DNA of 64,000 nt from an uncultured Mycoplasmatota bacterium (GTDB lineage Bacteria; Bacillota_I; Bacilli_A; Izemoplasmatales; Izemoplasmataceae), in the NCBI GenBank assembly GCA_913056275.1, contig CAJXLP010000004.1, forward strand, positions 17,349 to 81,348, read 5' to 3'. Position 1 is the first letter of the stretch. Each line of letters begins with the position of its first letter. A program made the position numbers and the translations under genes. The notes under the pieces were generated by a model. The model did no database searches and was not told the DNA's origin. It saw only the letters and a list, made by a program, of their open reading frames with translations. Positions 8,353 through 17,532 of this stretch are shown here, piece by piece.

Positions 8353-9317
8353 GTGAATTATTTGATACATTAAGTTTTTTGACGCCGTTGATTATCGCTT
8401 CGATGGTCCCCCTGTCCATTGTCTCATTAGGGGGGTTATTCTCGGAACGCTCAGGAGTCATTAACATCGCCTTAGAAGGCATCATGGTGATGGGCGGCTT
8501 TGTGGGCATCGTCCTCATGCGTGCGTTATCAGATAGCGGCTTACCGCTGCAATTGATTGCCTTACTTGGCTTGCTCACCGGTGCCTTCATTGGGACCGTT
8601 TATGCCGGCTTGCACGCGTTTGCTAGTGTGACGATGAAGTCCAATCAAATCATATCAGCGACCGCTTTAAACTTGTTTGCCCCAGCTCTATCGGTCTTTA
8701 TTGCCCGGATTTACTTTGGGACGTCAAACATTAATTTAGGCGGTAACTACACGATCAGTGAAGTGCCCGTCCTCTCGTCAATTCCGATTATTGGACCCTT
8801 ATTATTCACAAATGCGTATTTATCGACCTATTTAGGCATTGCCATCTTTACCATTGCCATTGTCATTCTTTATAAAACGCGACTTGGCTTGCGGATTCGC
8901 GCCTGTGGAGAAAATCCACATGCCGCTGATTCACTCGGCGTAAACGTCTATAAAATTCGCTACATCGGCGTCTTGATCTCCGGGGCGCTCGCAGGTATGG
9001 GCGGCGTCATTTTTGTCTTATCCTTTGCGACGCGCTTTCAAGGCACTGTCTCTGGGTTTGGGTTTTTAGCCCTCGCCGTAATGATTTTTGGCCAATGGAA
9101 GCCGCGCGGAATTTTACTCGCAGCATTCTTTTTTGCAACAGTCCGCGTAATTGCCAATGCCTACACGGCCATTCCCGTTCTTCAAGATTTTTCAATCCCA
9201 ACAGAAATCTACAGCATGTTGCCCTACATCATAACCTTGGTCGTCTTGGCGTTTGCGTCGAAAAATTCAAAAGCGCCCGCCGCGATAGGCGAACCGTACG
9301 ACGCAGGAAAACGATAA
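8349..9317 (+). CDS. nupQ: Nucleoside ABC transporter permease 2
   Basis: Second permease of the importer, 322 residues, about nine to ten hydrophobic segments. It begins with the typical LFSERSGVINIALEG stretch, and GLRIRACGENPHAADSLGV forms the cytoplasmic loop that contacts the ATPase. The start overlaps the stop of permease 1 in an ATGA, so synthesis is probably coupled. A GntR-type regulator follows after 12 bases and may share the transcript. Confidence 0.95.
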   Translation: MSELFDTLSFLTPLIIASMVPLSIVSLGGLFSERSGVINIALEGIMVMGGFVGIVLMRALSDSGLPLQLIALLGLLTGAFIGTVYAGLHAFASVTMKSNQIISATALNLFAPALSVFIARIYFGTSNINLGGNYTISEVPVLSSIPIIGPLLFTNAYLSTYLGIAIFTIAIVILYKTRLGLRIRACGENPHAADSLGVNVYKIRYIGVLISGALAGMGGVIFVLSFATRFQGTVSGFGFLALAVMIFGQWKPRGILLAAFFFATVRVIANAYTAIPVLQDFSIPTEIYSMLPYIITLVVLAFASKNSKAPAAIGEPYDAGKR

Positions 9318-9329
9318 ACGAGGTGAGGC

Positions 9330-9965
9330 ATGGAAAAAGCTGATGCCAGATATTTGGCAATCGCCTACCAGATTGCCAAACGCATTTCCCAAGGCCAACT
9401 GAGTGAAGGCATGAAACTGTCTGGACGAACCCTAATGTCTAGTCAGTATCAAGTCTCTTCCGAGACCATCCGCAAGGCCATCAAAGTGCTAGAAACTTAC
9501 GGCGTGGTCGTCTCCAAAGAACGCTCTGGGGTGACCATTCTCTCAGCGGCCGCCGCCACCAGTTACATGGAGCGCTACGTCTCTCAAAAAGAAGACCGGC
9601 GGCTCATTCAAGAGACGCTTGAAGCGTTAAAAAATCTTTCCCAGGCGGAATCACAGGCGCAACACTTAGCGCGTAAACTCATTAGTGTGACACGCACTGG
9701 CTTTTTTCCCTTCGACTTTTTCACCTTAGAAATCACCAGCGACAGTTCCTGGGTCGGCCGTACCTTACAAACCATCGACTTGAAACGCCAAGCTGGAGCA
9801 CTCGTGATCGGCTATGAAAAAGCCGGACTGTTTTACCAAAATCCGGATGCTGAGCTCTTAGTGGAAGCGGATATGCGTTTATATCTATTGGGCGATTTAG
9901 ACGTCCAGAAAAAAACGGAGGGTTACATGCATGGAAACCCGCAGAGCGACACAGATTCACATTAG
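9330..9965 (+). CDS. GntR-type regulator with C-terminal RCK_C (TrkA-C) domain, BusR-like
   Basis: A 211-residue two-domain protein. Residues 6-72 form a GntR winged helix-turn-helix (SSETIRKAIKVLETYG, then a VVVSKERSG wing). A helical linker covers about 80-118. Residues 128-190 match a TrkA-C/RCK_C domain, with SSWVGRTLQTIDLKRQAGALVIG and a final LYLLGDL strand. Order and length fit BusR, the c-di-AMP-responsive repressor of osmolyte uptake in lactococci and streptococci. Its neighbours here are a nucleoside importer and a small membrane gene, not busAB. The c-di-AMP ligand is inferred, not shown. Confidence 0.78.
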   Translation: MEKADARYLAIAYQIAKRISQGQLSEGMKLSGRTLMSSQYQVSSETIRKAIKVLETYGVVVSKERSGVTILSAAAATSYMERYVSQKEDRRLIQETLEALKNLSQAESQAQHLARKLISVTRTGFFPFDFFTLEITSDSSWVGRTLQTIDLKRQAGALVIGYEKAGLFYQNPDAELLVEADMRLYLLGDLDVQKKTEGYMHGNPQSDTDSH

Positions 9966-10212
9966 TCTCATGGGGCTTGCGGCACTAAGTCTCCCGGGTG
10001 CCTATGTCTTAGACATCGGCATTGCCTCAGCCTTACTCAGTGTGGTCGTCCCGGCAGCGGTTATTACGTATCTCATTTACAAAAACGAAACAGACGCGCA
10101 AAAAGATACCTTGCACCAATTGCACGTGATTCAGCGCATTTTTTACCTCGCACTGCTCATAACCGGGGCATTACTCATGCTCGTGATTGGCCTCATCTTT
10201 AGCGGTGGCTAA
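9931..10212 (+). CDS. Small two-helix membrane protein, unknown function
   Basis: A 93-residue protein with hydrophobic stretches at about 10-50 and 70-92 and a charged middle segment (YKNETDAQKDTLHQ). It starts inside the GntR/RCK_C gene with a 35-base overlap; GGAGGG eight bases upstream supports this ATG. I do not recognise a family. The tight overlap suggests cotranslation with the regulator. A strong bidirectional terminator follows at once. Confidence 0.68.
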   Translation: METRRATQIHISLMGLAALSLPGAYVLDIGIASALLSVVVPAAVITYLIYKNETDAQKDTLHQLHVIQRIFYLALLITGALLMLVIGLIFSGG

Positions 10213-10216
10213 TCAT

Positions 10217-10258
10217 AAAAAACCCCCTGAATGAATCATTCGGGGGGTTATTTTTTTG
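10217..10258. terminator. Bidirectional terminator
   Basis: AACCCCC-GAATG and CATTC-GGGGGTT form a long stem flanked by an A run and a T run, so it works for both the plus-strand transporter operon and the minus-strand XRE gene. The XRE stop codon lies in the stem. Confidence 0.9.
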
Positions 10259-10559
10259 GTTTACGAAGGGTCGAAAACAAGGCGATAAAGTCGTGCTGTT
10301 CTTCCATCGCAAGCTTTTGAAAGGCGTCAATCAAATCATCGGTATGATCAATAAAGACGTTGCCTTCCCGTAAATACGGCTCTTGCACACCCAATACGTG
10401 GGCAAACTTCGCATATAACTCATCACTTAAGGATTTTTTTGAACGTTCAATGACCACAAGGTCTTGATTGGAAATGCCAACGTTTTCCGCGACATCACTC
10501 AGTGCAAGGCCTTTTTTCTTTCGCGTTTTTTGAATGCGTTTCCCCGGAGTTTCATTCAT
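10248..10559 (-). CDS. XRE-family helix-turn-helix protein
   Basis: A 103-residue protein with an N-terminal Cro/CI-type helix-turn-helix (about residues 6-60: GKRIQKTRKKKGLALSDVA, then GISNQDLVVIERSKKSL) and a short C-terminal tail. The start at 10559 is preferred because it overlaps the GNAT stop by 8 bases and matches the usual start of the domain; an upstream in-frame ATG adds only low-complexity Met/Arg. It shares a transcript with the GNAT gene. Its targets are unknown. Confidence 0.8.
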   Translation of the reverse strand: MNETPGKRIQKTRKKKGLALSDVAENVGISNQDLVVIERSKKSLSDELYAKFAHVLGVQEPYLREGNVFIDHTDDLIDAFQKLAMEEQHDFIALFSTLRKPKK

Positions 10560-10827
10560 CGAGACGCACATCCTCATACGCATCATAGCGTTTAAACGCA
10601 GTCACAACGTAGGAACATTCCGGGCGAATCTTTAATTGATGCTTTCGGGCGTAGGCCGCCAGTTCATCGAGCAGCTTGCGGGCAATCCCTTGGCCGCGTA
10701 GGGATGGATCAACAACGGTTGACGTGGCGATAATGACGCCGTCTTCCGCCGGTTTATACCGTATTTTAGCCAGTGGATGGTCGGCGTCTCCGTGATAAAT
10801 CATATGGCCTGTATGGGCGAATTCCAT
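10552..10827 (-). CDS. Small GNAT-like N-acetyltransferase
   Basis: A 91-residue protein of the short GNAT type (YjdJ/NATD1-like). The acetyl-CoA-binding region is seen as VVDPSLRGQGIARKLLDEL (about residues 38-56), and the C-terminus has the Cys-Ser-Tyr-Val strand typical of this subgroup. The substrate is unknown. It is the first gene of the XRE pair and is divergent from the Fur/PerR gene, so it shares the control region that contains the PerR-like operator. Confidence 0.8.
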   Translation of the reverse strand: MEFAHTGHMIYHGDADHPLAKIRYKPAEDGVIIATSTVVDPSLRGQGIARKLLDELAAYARKHQLKIRPECSYVVTAFKRYDAYEDVRLDE

Positions 10828-10850
10828 GGGCTCCTCCAGTGGTGATTTCG

Positions 10851-10879
10851 TTGCGTATTTATTGAAGTAATGATACTAT
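10851..10879 (+). promoter_or_regulatory. Promoter of the PerR-type gene
   Basis: TTGCGT (10851-10856), 17 bases, TACTAT (10874-10879), with a TG extension before the -10. The operator at 10884 sits on the expected transcription start. Confidence 0.65.
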
Positions 10880-10883
10880 AAAA

Positions 10884-10898
10884 TTGTAATGATTACAA
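10884..10898. promoter_or_regulatory. PerR/Fur-type operator
   Basis: A perfect 7-1-7 inverted repeat, TTGTAAT-G-ATTACAA, close to the PerR box consensus TTATAATNATTATAA. It lies just after the -10 box of the adjacent Fur-family gene, which indicates autorepression, and could also affect the divergent GNAT-XRE pair. Confidence 0.8.
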
Positions 10899-10927
10899 AC
10901 ATTTAACCCGTTCAAATGGGAGCGCTT

Positions 10928-11344
10928 ATGATGCAAAATGACGCTGTTTTAAAAGCCCATGGAATCAAACCATCCCTTACTCGGATGATGATTTTTGATT
11001 ACCTGAATGCGGCGAAACACCATCCCAATGTGGAAGAGATTTACCAAGCCCTACAGCCGAAAATTCCCACGCTTTCTAAGACAACCGTGTACAACACGCT
11101 TCATTTATTTACAGAAAAACGTGTCGCCCGCGCTGTGATGTTAAAAGACCAGGAAAATCGCTATGACCTAGCGAGTCATCCACACGCCCATTTTCAGTGC
11201 ACGAAATGCGGGAAAGTTGAAGACGTTTTTCGCTTACCAGATATCCATCTAGACCAGGCACTCCCCAAGCATTCGGTGCATGACGTATCGGTGCTCATTA
11301 GTGGAGTGTGCGCGGAGTGTCAAAAAGACGAACCCTTAATCTAA
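10928..11344 (+). CDS. perR: Fur family metalloregulator, probably PerR
   Basis: DNA-binding metal-dependent repressor of 138 residues. An N-terminal winged helix (SLTRMMIFDYL, then LSKTTVYNTLHLF) is followed by a dimerisation domain. The structural zinc site is seen as CTKCG and CAEC, and His residues in HPHAHFQC fit the regulatory metal site. The ATG at 10928 has GGGAG six bases ahead and is preferred over the ATG at 10916. PerR rather than Fur is inferred from the operator 30 bases upstream and the overall size. It would control peroxide defence or metal genes outside the window. Confidence 0.86.
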   Translation: MMQNDAVLKAHGIKPSLTRMMIFDYLNAAKHHPNVEEIYQALQPKIPTLSKTTVYNTLHLFTEKRVARAVMLKDQENRYDLASHPHAHFQCTKCGKVEDVFRLPDIHLDQALPKHSVHDVSVLISGVCAECQKDEPLI

Positions 11345-11357
11345 CAAAGGACGTGGC

Positions 11358-12854
11358 ATGCTCGATTCATACAAATCTTTCATTACTTCACAAGACTTAC
11401 TGCATTACGTCGAATGGATTCAAGCCGTTCAAAACGATGATTTAACGGGGTTTTTAAACGCCTATGACGCCGATGATAACCCAGTTGGAGAACTATTTGA
11501 CCCTCTGGAAGTCGTCATCGCTTACGGGGCTCAATCCATTTTTGACTACTTTATCATGCACGAAAACTACTCGCACTACTATACGCCGTTTAACTTATCT
11601 ATCTTAACGGTGTGTGCGATTTTTAAACGTGATGAATTTTTATACCGGATGCTTGCGGAGTGGACGTTTAACGACGATGACTTAGTCGCCTTATACGATT
11701 ACATCATCCAATATGGATCACTCAACCACTTCAAAGACATCTACCAACAATTTCCCATCGATGCGTCCGCTCATCTTGACTTATTGCGTTTAGCGCTGGA
11801 CCACGAAAGCATTTTTTTCTTTCTTAAGCAACACACCGATTATGAAACACTCACCCAACATCCCGATTTTATTTATGATGTCGTGGCTTATTTTCCGCAA
11901 TATTTAAGCGTTATTGAAGCGGTCGAAGACGTCCAATTTCTGACTGACACAGACGCTTTTATCAAACTCTTTGAATTCGACCGGTTTTCTGATTTTAAAC
12001 GGACGCTAGATTTTTGTTTGAAACGGGGCCTTGACGTGAACGCAGACGGGGACTATGGCTTTCATCTCATCCACCTTGCCTTGAGGCACGCAAAACGGGC
12101 TAAGTACGTGGAATATCTAGTGGCCCGCGGGGCCGATGTGAGTGTAACAACATCCCTTGGGTACGCTGCGGCCCACCAATTAATATTGCGAGATGCCCGG
12201 TTCACCTTAGAAATCTCTCACCTCATTGATTTTGATGCCACCGACGAATCCGGAAAAACTTTAAATGATTATGACACGTTTGACCGGCAACCGGAATTTT
12301 ATGAAGAAGCAGTCATCGCGATGATTCGGATGATCTTCAACCTCGATGAAAAAGCGATCTATGAGCTCGATACGGAAGAATTTTACGCGCTTGCGAAAAT
12401 GCACGGATTGAAACTATTTACCCCGTACATCACCCTGGCTGAATTTGAAACGGTCGCCATGAAAGACGCCTTTACCCAACGGCTTTATGACACGGGACTG
12501 GAATCCATGGACGTCGATCAACTGGCCCAAGTGTTTCAAACGAAATTTAATCATCCGGCAGACCGGACCATTCAAATCATGTCACCGATTGATTACGTCG
12601 AAACGTTTAGCGATGACTTCCAAAAGTTTGCGGATGAAACCAATGCCACCTTTAAAATTGCCTCTGAAGGCTATGAAATCAATCAGCTTGCACACATTGA
12701 ATACACCTTTCACCCGCATCAACCCATCGATAAAAAAGCCGTCGTATATTCGCACTTAGTTGACGTGTACTTCATTCATATGTTTTATCAAATTCCCTTT
12801 GCGAACATTGAGTATGACCCAATTATCTCCTCGCAGAAACGGTTTTTGAGTTAG
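11358..12854 (+). CDS. Ankyrin-repeat-like hypothetical protein
   Basis: A 498-residue, acidic, predicted soluble protein. The middle (about residues 220-295) has ankyrin-like helix pairs, including GLDVNADGDYGFHLIHLALRH and a YLVARGADVSVTT stretch. The rest is helical without a recognised domain. No signal peptide or membrane segment is seen. It follows the PerR-type gene by 13 bases and precedes a membrane protein by 9, so the three may be cotranscribed. Function is unknown; ankyrin repeats usually mediate protein binding. Confidence 0.72.
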   Translation: MLDSYKSFITSQDLLHYVEWIQAVQNDDLTGFLNAYDADDNPVGELFDPLEVVIAYGAQSIFDYFIMHENYSHYYTPFNLSILTVCAIFKRDEFLYRMLAEWTFNDDDLVALYDYIIQYGSLNHFKDIYQQFPIDASAHLDLLRLALDHESIFFFLKQHTDYETLTQHPDFIYDVVAYFPQYLSVIEAVEDVQFLTDTDAFIKLFEFDRFSDFKRTLDFCLKRGLDVNADGDYGFHLIHLALRHAKRAKYVEYLVARGADVSVTTSLGYAAAHQLILRDARFTLEISHLIDFDATDESGKTLNDYDTFDRQPEFYEEAVIAMIRMIFNLDEKAIYELDTEEFYALAKMHGLKLFTPYITLAEFETVAMKDAFTQRLYDTGLESMDVDQLAQVFQTKFNHPADRTIQIMSPIDYVETFSDDFQKFADETNATFKIASEGYEINQLAHIEYTFHPHQPIDKKAVVYSHLVDVYFIHMFYQIPFANIEYDPIISSQKRFLS

Positions 12855-12863
12855 GAGTGCCCC

Positions 12864-13583
12864 ATGATTATTGATTTTAAAAGCAACCTTGTACTACTCA
12901 TTATGAGCATTGTCTTGGCGGCCATCTTAGGGGTCTATCTCGTCAATAACTCAGAAGGCATCGATCTATTTACACTGATCATTTTAGGGTTGATTTATTT
13001 CGTCTTAACGTGGATGCAAATGCGACGGAACACCCAACGCATGGTCCAACAATTGGAAATGGTTTTAATGATTCAATTAAACGTCAAAAGTTACCGGGAA
13101 GCCTACGAAAAAATGGTCTTTCACGGAGCCAAGTATTCACCGCTTTGGAACGTGACCAAGCGGGAGCGCTTAGCCATTGCTTATTTACTTGAAGGCAATT
13201 ATGCCGGTGCACGAAAGATTGTGGACGGTTTAGAAGAAAAGTACCACGTCTTTTTAGAGACCGATCCGTATTCGGCCTATTTACTGAGTGTCATCAAAAC
13301 CTTGGACGCCTATTTAAGTCAAGATTTAAAAGCGGCCAAGAAAGCGCTTCAAGAAGAAACGACTGCCTTTGATAAACTCCCCGACAAAGTGCAGGGCCAA
13401 TTGGCCGACAATCCCAGTGGCTTTCACCGCGTATTGCATGAATTGAACACTCACCTGGATGACACTGATCCGACATGGATGGACGAAAAATCACCGTTTA
13501 TCCAAGGCGTCATCAAGCTCGTGCTCAATCATCAAAAAAAGGCCGACTATCCGCCCGCCTTTGTGCGTGAAACGCCTGCTTAA
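12864..13583 (+). CDS. Two-helix membrane protein with TPR-like cytoplasmic part
   Basis: A 239-residue protein. Two hydrophobic segments lie at about 8-27 and 35-51, followed by a long helical region containing YREAYEKMVFHGAKYSPLWN and a second pair around YAGARKIVDGLEEK that resemble tetratricopeptide helices. No catalytic motif is seen. It ends in a terminator whose stem begins before the stop codon. Function unknown. Confidence 0.72.
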   Translation: MIIDFKSNLVLLIMSIVLAAILGVYLVNNSEGIDLFTLIILGLIYFVLTWMQMRRNTQRMVQQLEMVLMIQLNVKSYREAYEKMVFHGAKYSPLWNVTKRERLAIAYLLEGNYAGARKIVDGLEEKYHVFLETDPYSAYLLSVIKTLDAYLSQDLKAAKKALQEETTAFDKLPDKVQGQLADNPSGFHRVLHELNTHLDDTDPTWMDEKSPFIQGVIKLVLNHQKKADYPPAFVRETPA

Positions 13584-13599
13584 TGCAGGCGTTTTTTTT
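13573..13599 (+). terminator. Terminator of the perR-ankyrin-membrane operon
   Basis: CGCCTGC and GCAGGCG form a seven-pair stem with a five-base loop holding the stop codon, then eight T. It overlaps the 3' end of the convergent membrane gene. Confidence 0.85.
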
Positions 13600-14161
13600 C
13601 GGCCCGAGTTTTCACAGCGAGTAAGAGACTCCCGAGCATTAAGTAAAACGCAAAGATGCCTGTGACATAAAGCACTACCCCGAACAGTCCCAAGGTTGGA
13701 ATGTCTAAGAAGAAGTAGGCATATTCAAGGGTGAGTGTGCCATAAATGAAGGCGTAGACTAAATAAAGCACGGGCAACCATAAGTAGACTAAGAGCGTCC
13801 GTTTCATCGGCATGGCTTCTTGGGTAAAGAACAGTAAATCAATTAATAATACATAGGGCACGACATAGTGTAAAATCGCCCATTGCCACCGGCTATTGAG
13901 AATGTCGTCTACGATCATAAAATCGTCAATCAGCAAATTAATGTAAACCAGGTTGATAACCAGACCAATCATGACGGCAAATAAGATGTGTTTTTCCGGA
14001 ATAAAGTTAAATATGATTCCCACCATCACGGCGAAGATGATGACGTTCCCCGTATTGGTGAAATAATTTAAAAACAATAATGGATCCCCGTCATATGCAG
14101 CAATCAATGCCGCCCCTAAAAGCAAAGTTAAAGCGATGCGGCTGATTTGTTTAAATGGCAT
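13580..14161 (-). CDS. Pr6Pr-like multi-spanning membrane protein
   Basis: A 193-residue integral membrane protein with six hydrophobic segments. The pattern FLNYFTNTGN, then LHYVVPYVLLIDLLFF, is characteristic of the Pr6Pr (FAR-17a/AIG1-like) family, whose role in bacteria is not established. The start at 14161 follows GAGGAG. The stop overlaps that of the convergent gene by three bases. The promoter carries a 9-9-9 inverted repeat related to the PerR operator (see 14185). Confidence 0.72.
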   Translation of the reverse strand: MPFKQISRIALTLLLGAALIAAYDGDPLLFLNYFTNTGNVIIFAVMVGIIFNFIPEKHILFAVMIGLVINLVYINLLIDDFMIVDDILNSRWQWAILHYVVPYVLLIDLLFFTQEAMPMKRTLLVYLWLPVLYLVYAFIYGTLTLEYAYFFLDIPTLGLFGVVLYVTGIFAFYLMLGSLLLAVKTRAEKKRLH

Positions 14162-14184
14162 GTGCAGCTCCTCGTATTAATCTA

Positions 14185-14211
14185 TTGTAATCATAGCACA
14201 ATTGATTACAA
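14185..14211. promoter_or_regulatory. Inverted repeat over the Pr6Pr-like gene promoter
   Basis: TTGTAATCA and TGATTACAA form a perfect 9-9-9 inverted repeat. On the minus strand the outer arms double as a -35 (TTGTAA) and a -10 (TACAAT) with 16 bases between. The TTGTAAT/ATTACAA half-sites are the same as in the PerR-type box at 10884, but further apart. Confidence 0.6.
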
Positions 14212-14216
14212 AACAT

Positions 14217-14246
14217 AAAAAAACATCACCGAAGTGATGTTTTTTT
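14217..14246. terminator. Terminator after groEL
   Basis: CATCAC/GTGATG stem with a CGAA loop, flanked by seven A and seven T, so it is symmetric. It terminates the minus-strand groES-groEL transcript. Confidence 0.88.
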
Positions 14247-14249
14247 GGC

Positions 14250-16164
<1,915 letters not shown>

Positions 16165-16189
16165 GCTTATTCCTCCATATTTTGTTCTT

Positions 16190-16216
16190 TTAGCACTCAA
16201 CATGAGTGTGTGCTAA
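16190..16216. promoter_or_regulatory. CIRCE operator (HrcA binding site)
   Basis: TTAGCACTC, nine bases, GTGTGCTAA. This is the CIRCE inverted repeat with a single mismatch in the second arm (consensus GAGTGCTAA). It lies between the promoter and groES, so HrcA would repress the operon. hrcA itself is not in the window. Confidence 0.92.
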
Positions 16217-16220
16217 TATA

Positions 16221-16249
16221 CTTATACACCAGGCTGAAAATCTTGTCAA
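16221..16249 (-). promoter_or_regulatory. groES-groEL promoter
   Basis: On the minus strand a perfect TTGACA (16244-16249) and TATAAG (16221-16226) are 17 bases apart, directly upstream of the CIRCE element. Confidence 0.9.
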
Positions 16250-16265
16250 GATATCCTCCTAAAAA

Positions 16266-16294
16266 TTGCGAAAAAAATCCCCTTCGCCTATACT
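16266..16294 (+). promoter_or_regulatory. glpP promoter
   Basis: TTGCGA (16266-16271), 17 bases, TATACT (16289-16294), about 15 bases before the coding start. It is back to back with the groES promoter. Confidence 0.75.
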
Positions 16295-16309
16295 AAAAAA
16301 GAGGTGCTT

Positions 16310-16846
16310 ATGTTTAATCAATTTGTCATTCCTGCAATTAGCTCGCATCAGGCGATGCGGCATTTCTTCAAAACGGATTTAGAGATCGGCTTGCTGATGA
16401 ATTTCCAGTTGGCCCAATTGGATGAATTAATCTCTGCCATGCGGGCCCATCAAAAAAAAGTATTTGTCCATTTAGAATTAATTAAAGGATTAAGTAACGA
16501 CGAATTCGGAGCCATTTATTTGATTCAAAACTTCCAAGTTGATGGCATCATAACGACGAAACCAAGAGTCATCGAACTCTGCAAAAAACGATCCACTTTT
16601 TCCATCATGCGGTTTTTCTTAAAAGATACGTTATCTTTGAACCAAAGTTTGGAAATGATGAAACATTACCAACCCGATGCCGTTGAATTACTCCCGGCCA
16701 TCCCACACATGATCGACACGGTGAAAACACACCATGACATCCCAATCTTTTTAGGTGGCCTCATTAAAAACCAAGCCGAAGTCGAAGATGCAAAGAACGG
16801 TGGGGCCGTTGGTATTACCACATCCAGTGAAAGTCTCTGGCATTGA
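16310..16846 (+). CDS. glpP: Glycerol-3-phosphate-responsive antiterminator GlpP
   Basis: RNA-binding regulator that, with glycerol-3-phosphate, lets transcription pass leader terminators of glp genes. The 178-residue TIM-barrel-like protein has the family pattern: HLELIKGLSNDEFGAIYL, VDGIITTKPRVIELCKK, and a C-terminal phosphate-binding end with IFLGGLIKN and GGAVGITTSSESLW. The ATG at 16310 with AGAGGTG is preferred over a GTG two codons earlier. No glp target gene lies nearby; the gene stands alone between terminators. Confidence 0.93.
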   Translation: MFNQFVIPAISSHQAMRHFFKTDLEIGLLMNFQLAQLDELISAMRAHQKKVFVHLELIKGLSNDEFGAIYLIQNFQVDGIITTKPRVIELCKKRSTFSIMRFFLKDTLSLNQSLEMMKHYQPDAVELLPAIPHMIDTVKTHHDIPIFLGGLIKNQAEVEDAKNGGAVGITTSSESLWH

Positions 16847-16848
16847 GC

Positions 16849-16881
16849 AAAAAAAAACATCAACCGCGGTTGATGTTTTTT
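16849..16881. terminator. Bidirectional terminator between glpP and the FMN-type lipoprotein gene
   Basis: CATCAAC/GTTGATG stem with a CGCG loop, an A run on one side and T6 on the other. It serves both convergent genes. Confidence 0.85.
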
Positions 16882-16885
16882 AATG

Positions 16886-17407
16886 TTATTGTGCTTTGTC
16901 TAAGGCGTCTTCAATGGCGCTGATGTATGTATCTACGGTAATTGAGACACCCGCTACAGCATCGCTTGGGTTTTCAAATGACCCTTCGACAATGCTCCAG
17001 TCAGTTGGGACGCCTTGGGCATCAACGACGGCTTGGCCAAGTGCATCGACTTGTTCCCACCACATCATTTCGCCTTCAACTGAACAGTTTTCGACGCCGC
17101 CATGCATGTCATACGCACAGCCATCGTCCAACGCACGTTTCGTGGTTGCAATACCATCTGTTGGGCCGCCTCGGCCTTCCCAAGTGATTTCGCCACCTTC
17201 TTCAGATTGGAGATACACCTCATCGATTAAGACACTTTCAATCATGCCATTTTCATCAACTGTGACAACCGCAATTGAGGGTTCGCTTCCTACTGTATAC
17301 CCGTGGTAAACACCCGGTGTATACTCTCCTTGTTCAGCAGTTCCGCCGCATGCTGCGAGGGTGCCAACAAGACCTAGTAAAAATAGAGCTAGGACAAATT
17401 TCTTCAT
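16886..17407 (-). CDS. Lipoprotein with FMN-binding-like domain
   Basis: A 173-residue surface lipoprotein. The signal peptide ends in lipobox LAAC (Cys20). The mature part starts with YTPGVYHGYTVG and a V-x-V strand pair typical of FMN-binding domains. Near the C-terminus, DAVAGVSITVDTYISAI (from residue 149) sits where flavinylated proteins have D-x-x-S/T-G-A-S/T-x-T; here Ala replaces the first Ser and Val replaces Ala, while Thr157 is kept. It might carry covalent FMN added by ApbE, as in extracellular electron transfer proteins, but the motif is degenerate. Start 17407 is set by AAGGAG; upstream Met codons lie in the promoter. Confidence 0.68.
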   Translation of the reverse strand: MKKFVLALFLLGLVGTLAACGGTAEQGEYTPGVYHGYTVGSEPSIAVVTVDENGMIESVLIDEVYLQSEEGGEITWEGRGGPTDGIATTKRALDDGCAYDMHGGVENCSVEGEMMWWEQVDALGQAVVDAQGVPTDWSIVEGSFENPSDAVAGVSITVDTYISAIEDALDKAQ

Positions 17408-17438
17408 GGAGATTCTCCTTTTACTTTTAGATACCTTT

Positions 17439-17467
17439 ATTATACTTGTCATACAACTATCTATCAA
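17439..17467 (-). promoter_or_regulatory. Promoter of the FMN-type lipoprotein gene
   Basis: On the minus strand TTGATA (17462-17467) and a perfect TATAAT (17439-17444) are 17 bases apart. Confidence 0.82.
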
Positions 17468-17487
17468 CCTTTGACAATAATTTATTA

Positions 17488-17532
17488 AAAACACACTTTA
17501 CCGCTCAATCAAGGCGATAAAGTGTGTTTTTT
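17488..17532. terminator. Terminator after the alpha/beta hydrolase gene
   Basis: A long stem, AAACACACTTTA with TAAAGTGTGTTT, followed by T on either strand. It closes the minus-strand hydrolase gene. Confidence 0.85.
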
